Of a stretch of DNA of 64,000 nt, positions 12,071 to 25,220 are shown in pieces. The translations under genes were made by a program, and so were the position numbers. Numbering within the stretch: the stretch's first letter is position 1; each line of letters starts with the position of its first letter. Origin of the DNA: Urechis unicinctus (lineage: Eukaryota > Annelida > Polychaeta > Xenopneusta > Urechidae); contig CM067346.1 of the NCBI GenBank assembly GCA_034190875.2, positions 46,965,932 through 47,029,931 of the forward strand. The letters are read 5' to 3'. Below the pieces are notes generated by a model that was given only the letters and a program-made list of their open reading frames with translations, did not search any database and was not told the origin of the DNA.

Positions 12071-12499
12071 GGCAAAAAGTTGAGTCAGCTAAGTAGAGTA
12101 GCTAAAGAAGAGTCGCTCGCTATTGTCTTCAATGGTCGGATCGACGGATGAATGTGAATTTGCTAATCCGCGCGTAATTATGTCTGTCATGCGTGTCACT
12201 AATGGAAGGAGAAAAAGTTTCTTAAAAAGTGATGCGCGTTGGCGGGAAATAGCCTTGACGTAGCTACCTTGACGCGCTGCGCGTATTTTTCGCGCCCAGT
12301 GCGCCAGCGTCTGCGCCGCAACGAGTTTCGAAGTAATTTGTGCGAACATTAGCGACGAATTATTTCCATTGAGTTTAGACCAAAGTCACACCTCATGTAC
12401 CTCACAATCCAAGTTCAGATATAAATGACCTAAGGTTCAGAAAGAAAATATACTTCCACTTGGTCTCTGGCCTGCGCTACGCAAGATCAAGATGAAATC

Positions 12500-12830
12500 T
12501 AAAGGATTTGTCTATGATTTTTTTAAATATCTGTTCATAATACATATATCACTACATCATATTACCCAGTTTTGTTCAAAACTCATCGGTCAATTTTTTT
12601 ATGGAGGTTTGAATATTGAAATACACCACACCCAGGGAATACAACCAAAAACCCGTTGTGGCTTCCCATCGACTACACGGACCTATGATTTGTTAATTTC
12701 TGTTCATAGTACATATATCACTTAGATAATATTACTGCACTATACTACCAAGTTTAGTTCAAAACTCAGTGGTCAAATTTTTTTATGGAGGTTTGACGTC
12801 ATTCTGGAGAAAAATTTACAATAAATTCAT
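12500..12830. repeat. Diverged direct duplication, about 165-200 bp
   Basis: The phrase around CATATATCACT, AGTTTTGTTCAAAACTC and TTTTTTTATGGAGGTTTGA occurs at about 12541-12615 and again at about 12708-12796, each time after GATTTG plus TGTTCATA. It looks like an old tandem duplication of non-coding DNA. Confidence 0.6.
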
Positions 12831-12839
12831 AAATGGCTT

Positions 12840-14930
12840 GATATTTTTTTGTAAAGCAGATATTGTTCTGTCTGTATGTCAAATATAATGTAATTCGCTG
12901 CATGAACTTTTCTGTAGAACCAAAATATTATCAAAAACGCATAATTCCCATTGGCTTAACATGTGGATCTTAAATCCGCCTTACTCAGAAATTTACACCA
13001 GTGACCCATACTTTTTTCATTTTATATTTCGTAAGCTTTATATACGAGCTTACTCTCTGCAACAAATCGTGAAAATCTATGAACGAATCAAGAACTGTCG
13101 CAATTGTCTTTAAATAGGGTTTTCACGTGGCGCGGAATTACGGTCGGTCTTGCCGATGTTCTAACCGGCTTATGTTGTGCAATCTCGCCGCCATATTGGA
13201 ATAAAGTCGGAAAAGTGAATCGCCTCGCACATTTTAGGCAATTATTCATATTAACAAGTTTTCACGATCCCTGAGAATCAAACTCGATGCATAATACTGA
13301 TTTCTTTTTTAAACTGACTTGTTAAATAAAGTCGACATCGTGAAGGTAAGGTTTTATCATACAATGTTCTACCTAGGTAATGCGCACGTCGAGAACCAAG
13401 AGGGAGCGTAAGCTTCACTTGGTTCATAAGAGCTACATTGGGATGCTCCAATAACTAGGGTTGATAGGTTGAAGGGAATGACCACACACTTTTTTAAAAA
13501 ATATTAAAGCATGTCAACAGTTTCACTCACACATGCAAAATGACTGCGAAAGTCCAATTGACTTTGTATATCAGTTTGATTCCATATCAACGAACTTCAA
13601 AATACGAGTCATACTCAGGCTCGCCGCCCTTTGACAAAGTCGCAATATAAAAACCCCCAAGGACGCGGATTGTTACCATTGCGCCTAAGTTACGGCATGG
13701 GGAGTTTTCTCAGGGAAAATAAACTGATTACATAGTGGCTTTAAATTGACCGTACCTTTTTTTATTCTTGGTCCCACAAAAAAGATAAGCATACCGATGT
13801 GTTGAGGAGAGTCTCCTTTAGAGCAAAAGATCGAAATATCGCTTATGTTAAATCCGTTTCACGCAGATAGTGCAGGTTTTGATCACATGACATAGATATA
13901 TTTAGTCTCCAGTGTCTCATCTTTGAGTGATAGTGGAAGCACTGAAGATTAGTTGGTAAGTTTGATTCATTAGGGGCAACCCATGAATAACTGTCACTTC
14001 CTGTTTGAAATTTGCTTCTTACTGACCGTGTTACAGTAAATTCTGGGCAATTCATATTTGTCACAATCCAAATTAATATGTCTATCAACTATCGAGGAGG
14101 AAGTCAGCGCTGAGTGAGCTAAGGAACCAGTGGGCGATACTTGTCGGCCACTGCGTACCAACCAACAAGCTATGATATGCGCATGCCCAAAGTTGGGGGA
14201 GCAGTTACTTAGTCGATTCTGAATTTAATGCGTCGACGTACCGTATTACTCATTAAGATGTTAGTCTTGTAACGACAACTGACGTAATATTTCTCACAAC
14301 AGTCGTACAAGGTAAATGCTAATGGTGTATGTATTCAAATAACGCATAGTTTTTACCTTTAAACTAACAACCATGAAGATTATACGAGTATTGTAGCTCT
14401 CCATGTGTATCTAGATTCTACGCAAAATAACTCCGCCTCTGACAGCTGCAGAGGAGAAGAGCCATCCATGCCAAAACAATTGTGACAAAATGAAAGGACA
14501 CGAGGACTGTTTCTATTTCTAAAGTATCGTACTATTGTTTTGTTTCAGCACGAAAGTGCGGCACGTCGAGAAACTTTGTTCAAAACCTCCATCGACAAGC
14601 GTAGATTAAATAACAATAAAAAGTAGACACTAGGCTCTATTTGCCCTTACAGTCCCATCTTGTTACGACGAGGTCAAGCTGCTCGTTTAGATAATTCAAT
14701 TTTATGTCCTTCGTGTTAGATAGCATTCATCGAATGATCGTAACCACAGCTCAACGCCATTTAATCTTACACGAGGTCCAACAATTAACGACGCGTAGAA
14801 CTATAAACAAAAATTCAATTCCATTGTGACACGCGAGACGTCTGGTCTACTCATTCTTTGCTTGCACAGTCGAGAAAGAAAGACGTACAAAAGTTGTTTG
14901 AGGATAAGTGTTGGTGCTTACATGGTCAAC
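12840..14930. other. No recognisable gene
   Basis: About 2 kb with only short frames and no motif recognised. The left end of the element copy at 14.9 kb should be in here but is not obvious. Confidence 0.4.
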
Positions 14931-14934
14931 ATGG

Positions 14935-16417
14935 TGCTTACACAGGAACTAGTGTTGTTCGCCTATGGAGAAGTTAGTAAGGAGTGTGGTTTCAACTACG
15001 ATCAAAACAGCTCGAAAGCTTAACCAGCGTGATAAACCGTCAACGCACGCTCGCAGTGCTACCCATGGGCTATAGAAAAAGCGACATTTTTATATGGACG
15101 CCTTTGGTTTAAGACACCCTGTGCCCCGAAAAACGCCATTTGCTTTGGTAGTGCCACTAGTAAGTGTAATGACTGACATGGCATCCAAGTACGGAGACAG
15201 GGGTGTAAAAGTATGCCCTTATAAGCAGGCGGGCCGAAATGAAGAAACATCATTTTGTTGGTCTGGCAGACGGTTTGTTGTCCATTCTCTTTATCTCACC
15301 AGAATCGCTGACGTTTGCGGAAGAGTGGAGAACGCTATTCCTGGAATCGGACCAGTACAGATCAGGACTCGATGGCTATAGACGAGGCTCATGTACTTAT
15401 ACCCATGGTGAGTTGGAACTGCTTGTTAATAGTGTCCCATAGCTGAAGCATATATCAGTTTAAGAACTTGTCGTGAATTGACAGTTATATTAATTGGCAG
15501 GGGGGGGGGGGGGGGGGGGGGGGGGGTTCCACCCAGCCTACCAATATCTAGGGGAACTCAGCAGAATTTTTTTTTGACCGTCCTCCCATCTTGTTGACCT
15601 CGGCAACCTGTACTGCCAACCTCAGGAGGGCCATGATAAAACTCCTCCACATTCCAACTCAGACGACTATCGCCGTAATCCCAGACAGGTATCTGAATGA
15701 CGAAAAACCGCGACTGTGAACTTGATAAGTTTTATGATACACATTTATTTGTATATTTTTCCGTCTTACTGTGCAGGCCAAATATTAAACTGCACTTCCA
15801 CCATGTGCATACCCCAGATCTCGAGGACAGTATCGACTGCTATCTGAGGGAACTAGCAGAGAAAGGGTCTGAAGCAAGGGAAGCCGTCATATACTGCAGG
15901 TACCTATTAAATAACGAGTACAGTTTGTTAACACTAATACAATCACAAAGAAGACAGGTATTGACCGTTGTTTTAATTGTTGGTACCTTACAATCAAAAC
16001 ATATCATAACAAATTACTCTGTGTTGTAGGACCTTACGCCAGACAGGACGCGGGTACGCTATGTTGTTATACTCCTTAAAACACCACGCCTACGCGAAGG
16101 GTAATCCTTGCTTCGTGAATAAGATAGTCGCTCAATACCACGCTGAGGTGGACGATGCCGACAAGGAAAGAATACTGGCCGAGTTCAGAAAACCGGACAG
16201 ACAGATACGCATACTGGTATCAGCGGTCGCGTTTGGTATGGAGATTGACATCCAAGATATAGCCTTGATTATTCACTGGGGCGAAAGTAAAACAGTTGCT
16301 CAATACTGGCAAGCGGTGGGTAGGGCAGGCAGAAACGGGGTAAAAGCTGATGCGCATTTGTACCACCGGGCAATGCAGCTTATGTTATGTCAGCAGGACG
16401 CGAAGAAGCTGTTGTAG
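14935..16417 (+). pseudogene. RecQ-like helicase, element copy 3
   Basis: Superfamily 2 helicase in pieces. The Walker A region at about 15058-15105 reads LPMGYRKSDIFIWTPLV, where the usual GYGKS has become GYRKS. Motif Ia is PLVSVMTDMA (about 15150). ISPESLTFAEEWR leads to an intact DEAH box (AIDEAHVLIPM, about 15373-15405). The next exon, starting at a poly-G tract, gives ILLTSATCTANLRR (motif III). Then come exons 15777-15899 (PNIKLHFHHVHTP to VIYCR) and 16030-16417, with RILVSAVAFGMEIDI and the motif VI WQAVGRAGRNG. Introns after PDR and YCR fall at the same codons and phase as in the 50.9-54.6 kb copy. Stops near 15020 and frameshifts near 15110-15300 and 15560 make it a pseudogene. Confidence 0.75.
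15500..15526. repeat. Poly-G tract of 27
   Basis: Uninterrupted G27 directly after a GGCAG that fits a splice acceptor for the helicase exon that follows. The homologous acceptor in the 52.2-kb copy is TAG|GGGGAGC, so the run seems to have expanded from a short G-stretch at the exon's start. Confidence 0.85.
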
Positions 16418-16997
16418 GTAGTTAAGCGGGGTACATGCATAAAAGCCGCTGTTCTTGCCTGTCTGCACGTTGGGGACATGGGTACATTCAAGGAAAACAC
16501 GTCAGGGGAATGCTGCTGAGTTTCTGATGAAATTAAATCAAAATCACTTAATTAACATCAAATTCTATGTAGATATGACTCCTTCGCGGGCAAGTTTCAA
16601 TACCATTCGTTCTGAGTCCAGAACATGGGAATATTTACGCAGTCTTTCCCGCAACTTTTGCGGTCTCTCTGTGACTATGACATGTTTGAAGTTTGCGTAA
16701 GTTTGATGTGATCGTCCGGGCTTTGGTTTGAAGAACTAGTCTCGACATTTAATTATCTCTCCACATATCGGCTCGTTAACCTAGGATAACCCCATTTGTA
16801 TCACAACAAATATGAGTCATTGTATTAATTTACTGTTTGCGATTAATGAATAGAATACGAAAGTGGATTGTTATGATAGGAGACAGACTATAAGACTATA
16901 TGGTATTCCATATGTGTACTGAGGCTTAGTGCAAGAAGGGTATACGATATTTCAATTTGTTATCCTGAAATAAAACATTTATTTCCCTGTCAGACTA

Positions 16998-17372
16998 TTA
17001 ATTTCTTACTTTCCTGCTTGCGATTGACATTTCTATTGAGCTATACCTGTGACAAATTTGGAGATGTCGCCAGTGTAATCGCCACTGTGGTGTTTCCCCA
17101 TCCCCAGGTACACATTCTCCGCGATTGATTCTGCATGCACTGCCGATATCTGCTTGCCAATTGACCCTACTAATTGGCTGACACGTTCTGCGTGCAGTTC
17201 CGAGTAGTGGCCGTAACCTGCGCGAAGAACGGTTGCTGTGCTCACATTTCAGGTCAAGCGCGACGTTATGTCCTGTGCCCCAACACGTGTTGATCGTGTT
17301 CGTGCAATTGAATGAGTACTTGACAACCAATTCACTGTACGGCAAATTCCAATATTCTGGGGTTGCTTCCAT
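16998..17372 (-). pseudogene. DUF6589-like transposase C-terminus, element copy 3
   Basis: Reads, on the minus strand, GTGHNVALDLKCEHSNR, then after a one-base frameshift VLRAGYGHYSELHAERV and SIGKQISAVHAESI. The pattern G-x-N-[VI]-[AP]-LDL-x-x-E-x-x-N parallels AKNIPLDLLNEFLNNDFK near the end of the transposase at 50.3 kb. It lies tail to tail with the helicase at 14935-16417, 580 bp away, repeating the gene order of the other two copies. Its upstream part is cut off by the retrotransposon that starts at about 17365. Confidence 0.55.
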
Positions 17373-18112
17373 TATGGCCTGTCTGGACCAGATCCGTCTA
17401 TGGATGCGCTCTAATATGCTTGCACAATGAGAGTAAGACGGAACTTCTCTGGTTCACCTCTCAGCACAAGAAGGTCGGTGACCGGGCACCGGTGACTGAC
17501 GTACGGGTGGGTGACGTCACTATTTCCCCATCACAGACTGCTCGTAACATAGGAGTAGTGATAGACAATTCCGGCTCAATGACCGAACACATCACTAGTG
17601 TGTGTAGCGCTGCGTCGTACGCTCTGTGGGGAATAGTATTAGAAAATTAGGACTAAGCTACAACGGAGTAATTAGTACATGCATCGATTAGTTCCCGACT
17701 AGATTATTGTAACAGTTTGTTATTCGGCGTTTCTGATTATAAAATCAGAAAATTACAATTGATTCAAAATTCAGCTGCACGACTGGTCACCAGGATGTCC
17801 TTCAAGTCTCGTCAAGAGATGACACCAGTTCTCATAGAACTACATACTATGCCGGCCCTAAGCTATGGAACGAGTTATTGGAACATATCCGGGATATCAG
17901 CGAGTTTGAGAGCTTCAAAAGAACTCTAAAGACGCATTTAACATTTTAATCCTCTGTGATATTTTATTTATTCAATCGATGTAGTCCGAAATTAGCCCTA
18001 TTGCTGTACACTTTTATCTTTGTGCATCATATTTATCATTATATCTATTTATTCATATACTCGATGAACAGCCTGTTGAGATGCCGATGGAATGGGCTTA
18101 GAATAAACAATC
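17365..18112 (+). mobile_element. 5'-truncated CR1/L2-type retrotransposon end
   Basis: Carries the end of a reverse-transcriptase frame: KTELLWFTSQHKK, then ARNIGVVIDNSGSMTEHI (the ARNLGV...D...M..HI region after the RT core), [20 protein letters not shown], then [14 protein letters not shown] and, in another frame, [19 protein letters not shown] and FKRTLKTHL. This is the usual C-terminus of CR1/L2/jockey-like elements. Several frameshifts and stops are present. The 3' end passes into AATAAACAATCATAATCAT. It interrupts the opposing transposase remnant at 16998-17372. Confidence 0.75.
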
Positions 18113-19914
18113 ATAATCATATCATACTAACCAGCAAGTGTAATGAAACCAATGTGCAAGCAGCTCGTCAACAGAGCACTAACTAGCAAGTGTATAGAAC
18201 CTGGTTAGTGAGAGGAAGAGGGGTTCTTCACAAAAGCACTAACCAGTAAGTGTATAGAATTTAACCAGCAAGAGGAACAGGGGCTCTTCACTAGAGCACT
18301 TACCAACAAGTGTATGGAACTCCACCAGCAAGAGTAAGAGCGGCTCTTCACTAGGGCACTAGCCAGCAAGTGTATAGAACTCCACCAGCAAGAGGAATAG
18401 TAGTTCTTCACTAAAGTACTAACCAGCAGGTGTATAGAACTCAACCAGCAAAAGGAACAGGGGTTCTTCAATAGAGTACTAACCAGCAAGTGTATAAAAC
18501 TCAATGAGCAAGCAGCTCGTCACCAGAGCACTAACTAGCAAGTGTATAAAACCTGGTTGGTAAGAGGAAGAGGGACTCTTCACTAAAGCAATAACTAGCA
18601 AGTGTATAAAACCTGATTAGCAAGAGGAAGTGGGGTTCTTCACTAGAGCACTTACCAGCAAGTGTATGGAACTCAAACAGCAAGAGGAAGAGGGGCTCTT
18701 CACTAGGGCACTTGTCAGCAAGTGTATAGAACTCTACCAGCAAGAGGATTAGTAGTCCTTCACCAAAGTACTAACCAGCAGGTGTAAAGAACTCAAACAG
18801 CAAGAGGAAGATGGGTTCTTTAATTAAGTACTAACCAGCAAGTGTATAGAACCCAATGAGCAAGAGGAAGAGCGGCTCGTCACTAGACCACTAACTAGCA
18901 AGTGTATAGGAACCAATGAGCAAAAGGAAGAGGGGCTCTTTACTAAAGCACTAGCCAGCAAGTGTATAGAACTCCACCAGCAAGAGGAATAGTAGTTCTT
19001 CACTAAAGTACTAACCAGCAGGTGTATAGAACTCAACCAGCAAAAGGAACAGGGGTTCTTCAATAGAGTACTAACCAGCAAGTGTATAAAACCCAATGAG
19101 CAAGCAGCTCGTCACCAGAGCACTAACTAGCAAGTGTATAAAACCTGGTTGGTAAGAGGAAGAGGGACTCTTCACTAAAGCAATAACTAGCAAGTGTATA
19201 AAACCTGATTAGCAAGAGGAAGTGGGGTTCTTCACTAGAGCACTTACCAGCAAGTGTATGGAACTCAAACAGCAAGAGGAAGAGGGGCTCTTCACTAGGG
19301 CACTTGTCAGCAAGTGTATAGAACTCTACCAGCAAGAGGATTAGTAGTCCTTCACCAAAGTACTAACCAGCAGGTGTAAAGAACTCAAACAGCAAGAGGA
19401 AGATGGGTTCTTTAATTAAGTACTAACCAGCAAGTGTATAGAACCCAATGAGCAAGAGGAAGAGCGGCTCGTCACTAGACCACTAACTAGCAAGTGTATA
19501 GGAACCAATGAGCAAAAGGAAGAGGGGCTCTTTACTAAAGCACTAGCCAGCAAGTGTATAGAACTCAACCAGCAAGAAAAAGAGGGGCTCTTCACTGGAG
19601 CACTAGCAAGCAAGTGTATAGAACTAAATGAGCAAGAGAAAGAGGGGCTCTTCACTAGAGCACAAACCAGCAAGTGTATAGAACACAATGCGCAAGAGAC
19701 GTGGGGTTCTTCAGTAGAGTACTAACCAGCAAGTGAATAGAACTCAACCAGCAAGAGGAACAGGGGTTCTTCAATAGAGTACTAACCAGCAAGTGTATAG
19801 AACCCAATGAGCAAGCAGCTCGTCACCAGAGCACAAACTAGCAAGTGTATAGAACCTGGTTAGTAGGAGGAAGAGGGGCTCTTCACTAAAGCAATAACTA
19901 GCAAGTGTATAAAA

Positions 19915-20204
19915 CAGGGATGAAAGTGGCCTGTTAAAAAAAAACCTGAAAATTTTCCACACACTACATCAATGGGAATACAAAGATAACGGCGGACATT
20001 ACCGATCGCGGAGCGGCAAGTGCCGAAGGCACCCGCCATGATGGGTTCCTGCAAAACGGGAACTTGGTCATTAGAAAATTGGAACTTGGAAACCGGAACG
20101 AAGAAAAATGACAAAACCCGGAAAACTGTACTTCGATAATTATTTAATTTTCGGCGGGCGCAAAACCCGGAATTCCGGGTATACCCGGAGGACTTTCATC
20201 CCTG
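19915..20204. mobile_element. MITE inside the satellite, copy 1
   Basis: 290 bp with terminal inverted repeats CAGGGATGAAAGT and ACTTTCATCCCTG, no coding capacity, and an internal GC-rich part (GATCGCGGAGCGGCAAG, then CCCGGAATTCCGGGTATACC). The uninterrupted satellite phrase is GTGTATAAAACCTGATTAG (18607). Here it is split, with ATAAAA(C) on both sides, a short target duplication. The CAGGG ends suggest a hAT-type MITE, although a clean 8-bp duplication is not seen. Confidence 0.8.
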
Positions 20205-20914
20205 ATAAAACCTGATTAGCAAGAGGAAGTGGGGTTCTTCACTAGAGCACTTACCAGCAAGTGTATGGAACTCAAAGCAAGAGGAAGAGGGGCTCTTTAC
20301 TAGGGACACTAGCCAGCAAGTGTATAGAACTCCACCAGCAAGAGGATTAGTAGTCCTTCACAAAAGTACTAACCAGCAAGTGTATAGAACTCAACCAGCA
20401 AGAGGAAAATGGGTTCTTCAATAAAGTACTAACCAGCGAGTGTATAGAACCTAATGAGTTAAAGGAAGAGTGGCTAGTCACTAGAGCACTAACTAGCAAG
20501 TGTATAGGAACCAAAAGGAAGAGGGGCTCTTTACTAGAGCACTAGCCAGCAAATGTATAGAACTCAACCAGCAAGAGGAAGAGGGGCTCTTCACTGGAGC
20601 ACTAGCAAGCAAGTGTATAGAACTAAATGAGCAAGAGAAAGAGGGGCTCTTCACTAGAGCACAAACCAGCAAGTGTATAGAACACAATGCGCAAGAGACG
20701 TGGGGTTCTTCAGTAGAGTACTAACCAGCAAGTGAATAGAACTCAACCAGCAAGAGGAACAGGGGTTCTTCAATAGAGTACTAACCAGCAAGTGTATAGA
20801 ACCCAATGAGCAAGCAGCTCGTCACCAGAGCACAAACTAGCAAGTGTATAGAACCTGGTTAGTAGGAGGAAGAGGGGCTCTTCACTAAAGCAATAACTAG
20901 CAAGTGGTATAAAA

Positions 20915-21215
20915 CAGGGATGAAAGTGGCCTGTTAAAAAAAAAAAAACCTGAAAATTTTCCACACACTACATCAATGGGAATACAAAGATAACGGCGGA
21001 CATTACCGATCGCGGAGCGGCAAGTGCCGAAGGCACCCGCCATGATGGGTTCCTGCAAAACGGGAACTTGGTCATTAGAAAATTGGAACTTGGAAACCGG
21101 AACGAAGAAAAATGAAAAATGACAAAACCCGGAAAACTGTACTTCGATAATTATTTAATTTTCGGCGGGCGCAAAACCCGGAATTCCGGGTATACCCGGA
21201 GGACTTTCATCCCTG
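20915..21215. mobile_element. MITE copy 2 in satellite
   Basis: Same ends as copy 1. It is 301 bp because of a longer A-run near the left end and a local duplication of GAAAAAT near 21110. Confidence 0.8.
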
Positions 21216-21925
21216 ATAAAACCTGATTAGCAAGAGGAAGTGGGGTTCTTCACTAGAGCACTTACCAGCAAGTGTATGGAACTCAAACAGCAAGAGGAAG
21301 AGGGGCTCTTTACTAGGACACTAGCCAGCAAGTGTATAGAACTCCACCAGCAAGAGGATTAGTAGTCCTTCACAAAAGTACTAACCAGCAAGTGTATAGA
21401 ACTCAACCAGCAAGAGGAAAATGGGTTCTTCAATAAAGTACTAACCAGCGAGTGTATAGAACCTAATGAGTTAAAGGAAGAGTGGCTAGTCACTAGAGCA
21501 CTAACTAGCAAGTGTATAGGAACCAAAAGGAAGAGGGGCTCTTTACTAGAGCACTAGCCAGCAAATGTATAGAACTCAACCAGCAAGAGGAAGAGGGGCT
21601 CTTCACTGGAGCACTAGCAAGCAAGTGTATAGAACTAAATGAGCAAGAGAAAGAGGGGCTCTTCACTAGAGCACAAACCAGCAAGTGTATAGAACACAAT
21701 GCGCAAGAGACGTGGGGTTCTTCAGTAGAGTACTAACCAGCAAGTGAATAGAACTCAACCAGCAAGAGGAACAGGGGTTCTTCAATAGAGTACTAACCAG
21801 CAAGTGTATAGAACCCAATGAGCAAGCAGCTCGTCACCAGAGCACAAACTAGCAAGTGTATAGAACCTGGTTAGTAGGAGGAAGAGGGGCTCTTCACTAA
21901 AGCAATAACTAGCAAGTGTATAAAA

Positions 21926-22215
21926 CAGGGATGAAAGTGGCCTGTTAAAAAAAAACCTGAAAATTTTCCACACACTACATCAATGGGAATACAAAGATAA
22001 CGGCGGACATTACCGATCGCGGAGCGGCAAGTGCCGAAGGCACCCGCCATGATGGGTTCCTGCAAAACGGGAACTTGGTCATTAGAAAATTGGAACTTGG
22101 AAACCGGAACGAAGAAAAATGACAAAACCCGGAAAACTGTACTTCGATAATTATTTAATTTTCGGCGGGCGCAAAACCCGGAATTCCGGGTATACCCGGA
22201 GGACTTTCATCCCTG
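21926..22215. mobile_element. MITE copy 3 in satellite
   Basis: 290 bp, essentially identical to copy 1 and in the same place within its satellite block. Confidence 0.8.
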
Positions 22216-22925
22216 ATAAAACCTGATTAGCAAGAGGAAGTGGGGTTCTTCACTAGAGCACTTACCAGCAAGTGTATGGAACTCAAACAGCAAGAGGAAG
22301 AGGGGCTCTTTACTAGGACACTAGCCAGCAAGTGTATAGAACTCCACCAGCAAGAGGATTAGTAGTCCTTCACAAAAGTACTAACCAGCAAGTGTATAGA
22401 ACTCAACCAGCAAGAGGAAAATGGGTTCTTCAATAAAGTACTAACCAGCGAGTGTATAGAACCTAATGAGTTAAAGGAAGAGTGGCTAGTCACTAGAGCA
22501 CTAACTAGCAAGTGTATAGGAACCAAAAGGAAGAGGGGCTCTTTACTAGAGCACTAGCCAGCAAATGTATAGAACTCAACCAGCAAGAGGAAGAGGGGCT
22601 CTTCACTGGAGCACTAGCAAGCAAGTGTATAGAACTAAATGAGCAAGAGAAAGAGGGGCTCTTCACTAGAGCACAAACCAGCAAGTGTATAGAACACAAT
22701 GCGCAAGAGACGTGGGGTTCTTCAGTAGAGTACTAACCAGCAAGTGAATAGAACTCAACCAGCAAGAGGAACAGGGGTTCTTCAATAGAGTACTAACCAG
22801 CAAGTGTATAGAACCCAATGAGCAAGCAGCTCGTCACCAGAGCACAAACTAGCAAGTGTATAGAACCTGGTTAGTAGGAGGAAGAGGGGCTCTTCACTAA
22901 AGCAATAACTAGCAAGTGTATAAAA

Positions 22926-23215
22926 CAGGGATGAAAGTGGCCTGTTTAAAAAAAACCTGAAAATTTTCCACACACTACATCAATGGGAATACAAAGATAA
23001 CGGCGGACATTACCGATCGCGGAGCGGCAAGTGCCGAAGGCACCCGCCATGATGGGTTCCTGCAAAACGGGAACTTGGTCATTAGAAAATTGGAACTTGG
23101 AAACCGGAACGAAGAAAAATGACAAAAACCCGGAAAACTGTACTTCGATAATTATTTAATTTCGGCGGGCGCAAAACCCGGAATTCCGGGTATACCCGGA
23201 GGACTTTCATCCCTG
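22926..23215. mobile_element. MITE copy 4 in satellite
   Basis: 290 bp. Small differences: the A-run is TTTAAAAAAAA and ACAAAAACCC replaces ACAAAACCC. Confidence 0.8.
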
Positions 23216-23925
23216 ATAAAACCTGATTAGCAAGAGGAAGTGGGGTTCTTCACTAGAGCACTTACCAGCAAGTGTATGGAACTCAAACAGCAAGAGGAAG
23301 AGGGGCTCTTTACTAGGACACTAGCCAGCAAGTGTATAGAACTCCACCAGCAAGAGGATTAGTAGTCCTTCACAAAAGTACTAACCAGCAAGTGTATAGA
23401 ACTCAACCAGCAAGAGGAAAATGGGTTCTTCAATAAAGTACTAACCAGCGAGTGTATAGAACCTAATGAGTTAAAGGAAGAGTGGCTAGTCACTAGAGCA
23501 CTAACTAGCAAGTGTATAGGAACCAAAAGGAAGAGGGGCTCTTTACTAGAGCACTAGCCAGCAAATGTATAGAACTCAACCAGCAAGAGGAAGAGGGGCT
23601 CTTCACTGGAGCACTAGCAAGCAAGTGTATAGAACTAAATGAGCAAGAGAAAGAGGGGCTCTTCACTAGAGCACAAACCAGCAAGTGTATAGAACACAAT
23701 GCGCAAGAGACGTGGGGTTCTTCAGTAGAGTACTAACCAGCAAGTGAATAGAACTCAACCAGCAAGAGGAACAGGGGTTCTTCAATAGAGTACTAACCAG
23801 CAAGTGTATAGAACCCAATGAGCAAGCAGCTCGTCACCAGAGCACAAACTAGCAAGTGTATAGAACCTGGTTAGTAGGAGGAAGAGGGGCTCTTCACTAA
23901 AGCAATAACTAGCAAGTGTATAAAA

Positions 23926-24216
23926 CAGGGATGAAAGTGGCCTGTTAAAAAAAAACCTGAAAATTTTCCACACACTACATCAATGGGAATACAAAGATAA
24001 CGGCGGACATTACCGATCGCGGAGCGGCAAGTGCCGAAGGCACCCGCCATGATGGGTTCCTGCAAAACGGGAACTTGGTCATTAGAAAATTGGAACTTGG
24101 AAACCGGAACGAAGAAAAATGACAAAAACCCGGAAAACTGTACTTCGATAATTATTTAATTTTCGGCGGGCGCAAAACCCGGAATTCCGGGTATACCCGG
24201 AGGACTTTCATCCCTG
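23926..24216. mobile_element. MITE copy 5 in satellite
   Basis: 291 bp. It shares the ACAAAAACCC variant with copy 4, which suggests the two blocks are closest relatives. Confidence 0.8.
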
Positions 24217-24928
24217 ATAAAACCTGATTAGCAAGAGGAAGTGGGGTTCTTCACTAGAGCACTTACCAGCAAGTGTATGGAACTCAAACAGCAAGAGGAA
24301 GAGGGGCTCTTTACTAGGACACTAGCCAGCAAGTGTATATAGAACTCCACCAGCAAGAGGATTAGTAGTCCTTCACAAAAGTACTAACCAGCAAGTGTAT
24401 AGAACTCAACCAGCAAGAGGAAAATGGGTTCTTCAATAAAGTACTAACCAGCGAGTGTATAGAACCTAATGAGTTAAAGGAAGAGTGGCTAGTCACTAGA
24501 GCACTAACTAGCAAGTGTATAGGAACCAAAAGGAAGAGGGGCTCTTTACTAGAGCACTAGCCAGCAAATGTATAGAACTCAACCAGCAAGAGGAAGAGGG
24601 GCTCTTCACTGGAGCACTAGCAAGCAAGTGTATAGAACTAAATGAGCAAGAGAAAGAGGGGCTCTTCACTAGAGCACAACAGCAAGTGTATAGAACACAA
24701 TGCGCAAGAGACGTGGGGTTCTTCAGTAGAGTACTAACCAGCAAGTGAATAGAACTCAACCAGCAAGAGGAACAGGGGTTCTTCAATAGAGTACTAACCA
24801 GCAAGTGTATAGAACCCAATGAGCAAGCAGCTCGTCACCAGAGCACAAACTAGCAAGTGTATAGAACCTGGTTAGTAGGAGAGGAAGAGGGGCTCTTCAC
24901 TAAAGCAATAACTAGCAAGTGTATAAAA

Positions 24929-25220
24929 CAGGGATGAAAGTGGCCTGTTAAAAAAAAACCTGAAAATTTTCCCACACACTACATCAATGGGAATACAAAG
25001 ATAACGGCGGACATTACCGATCGCGGAGCGGCAAGTGCCGAAGGCACCCGCCATGATGGGTTCCTGCAAAACGGGAACTTGGTCATTAGAAAATTGGAAC
25101 TTGGAAACCGGAACGAAGAAAAATGACAAAACCCGGAAAAACTGTACTTCGATAATTATTTAATTTTCGGCGGGCGCAAAACCCGGAATTCCGGGTATAC
25201 CCGGAGGACTTTCATCCCTG
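24929..25220. mobile_element. MITE copy 6 in satellite
   Basis: 292 bp, with single-base length changes in C and A runs (TTTCCCACAC, GGAAAAACTG). Confidence 0.8.
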
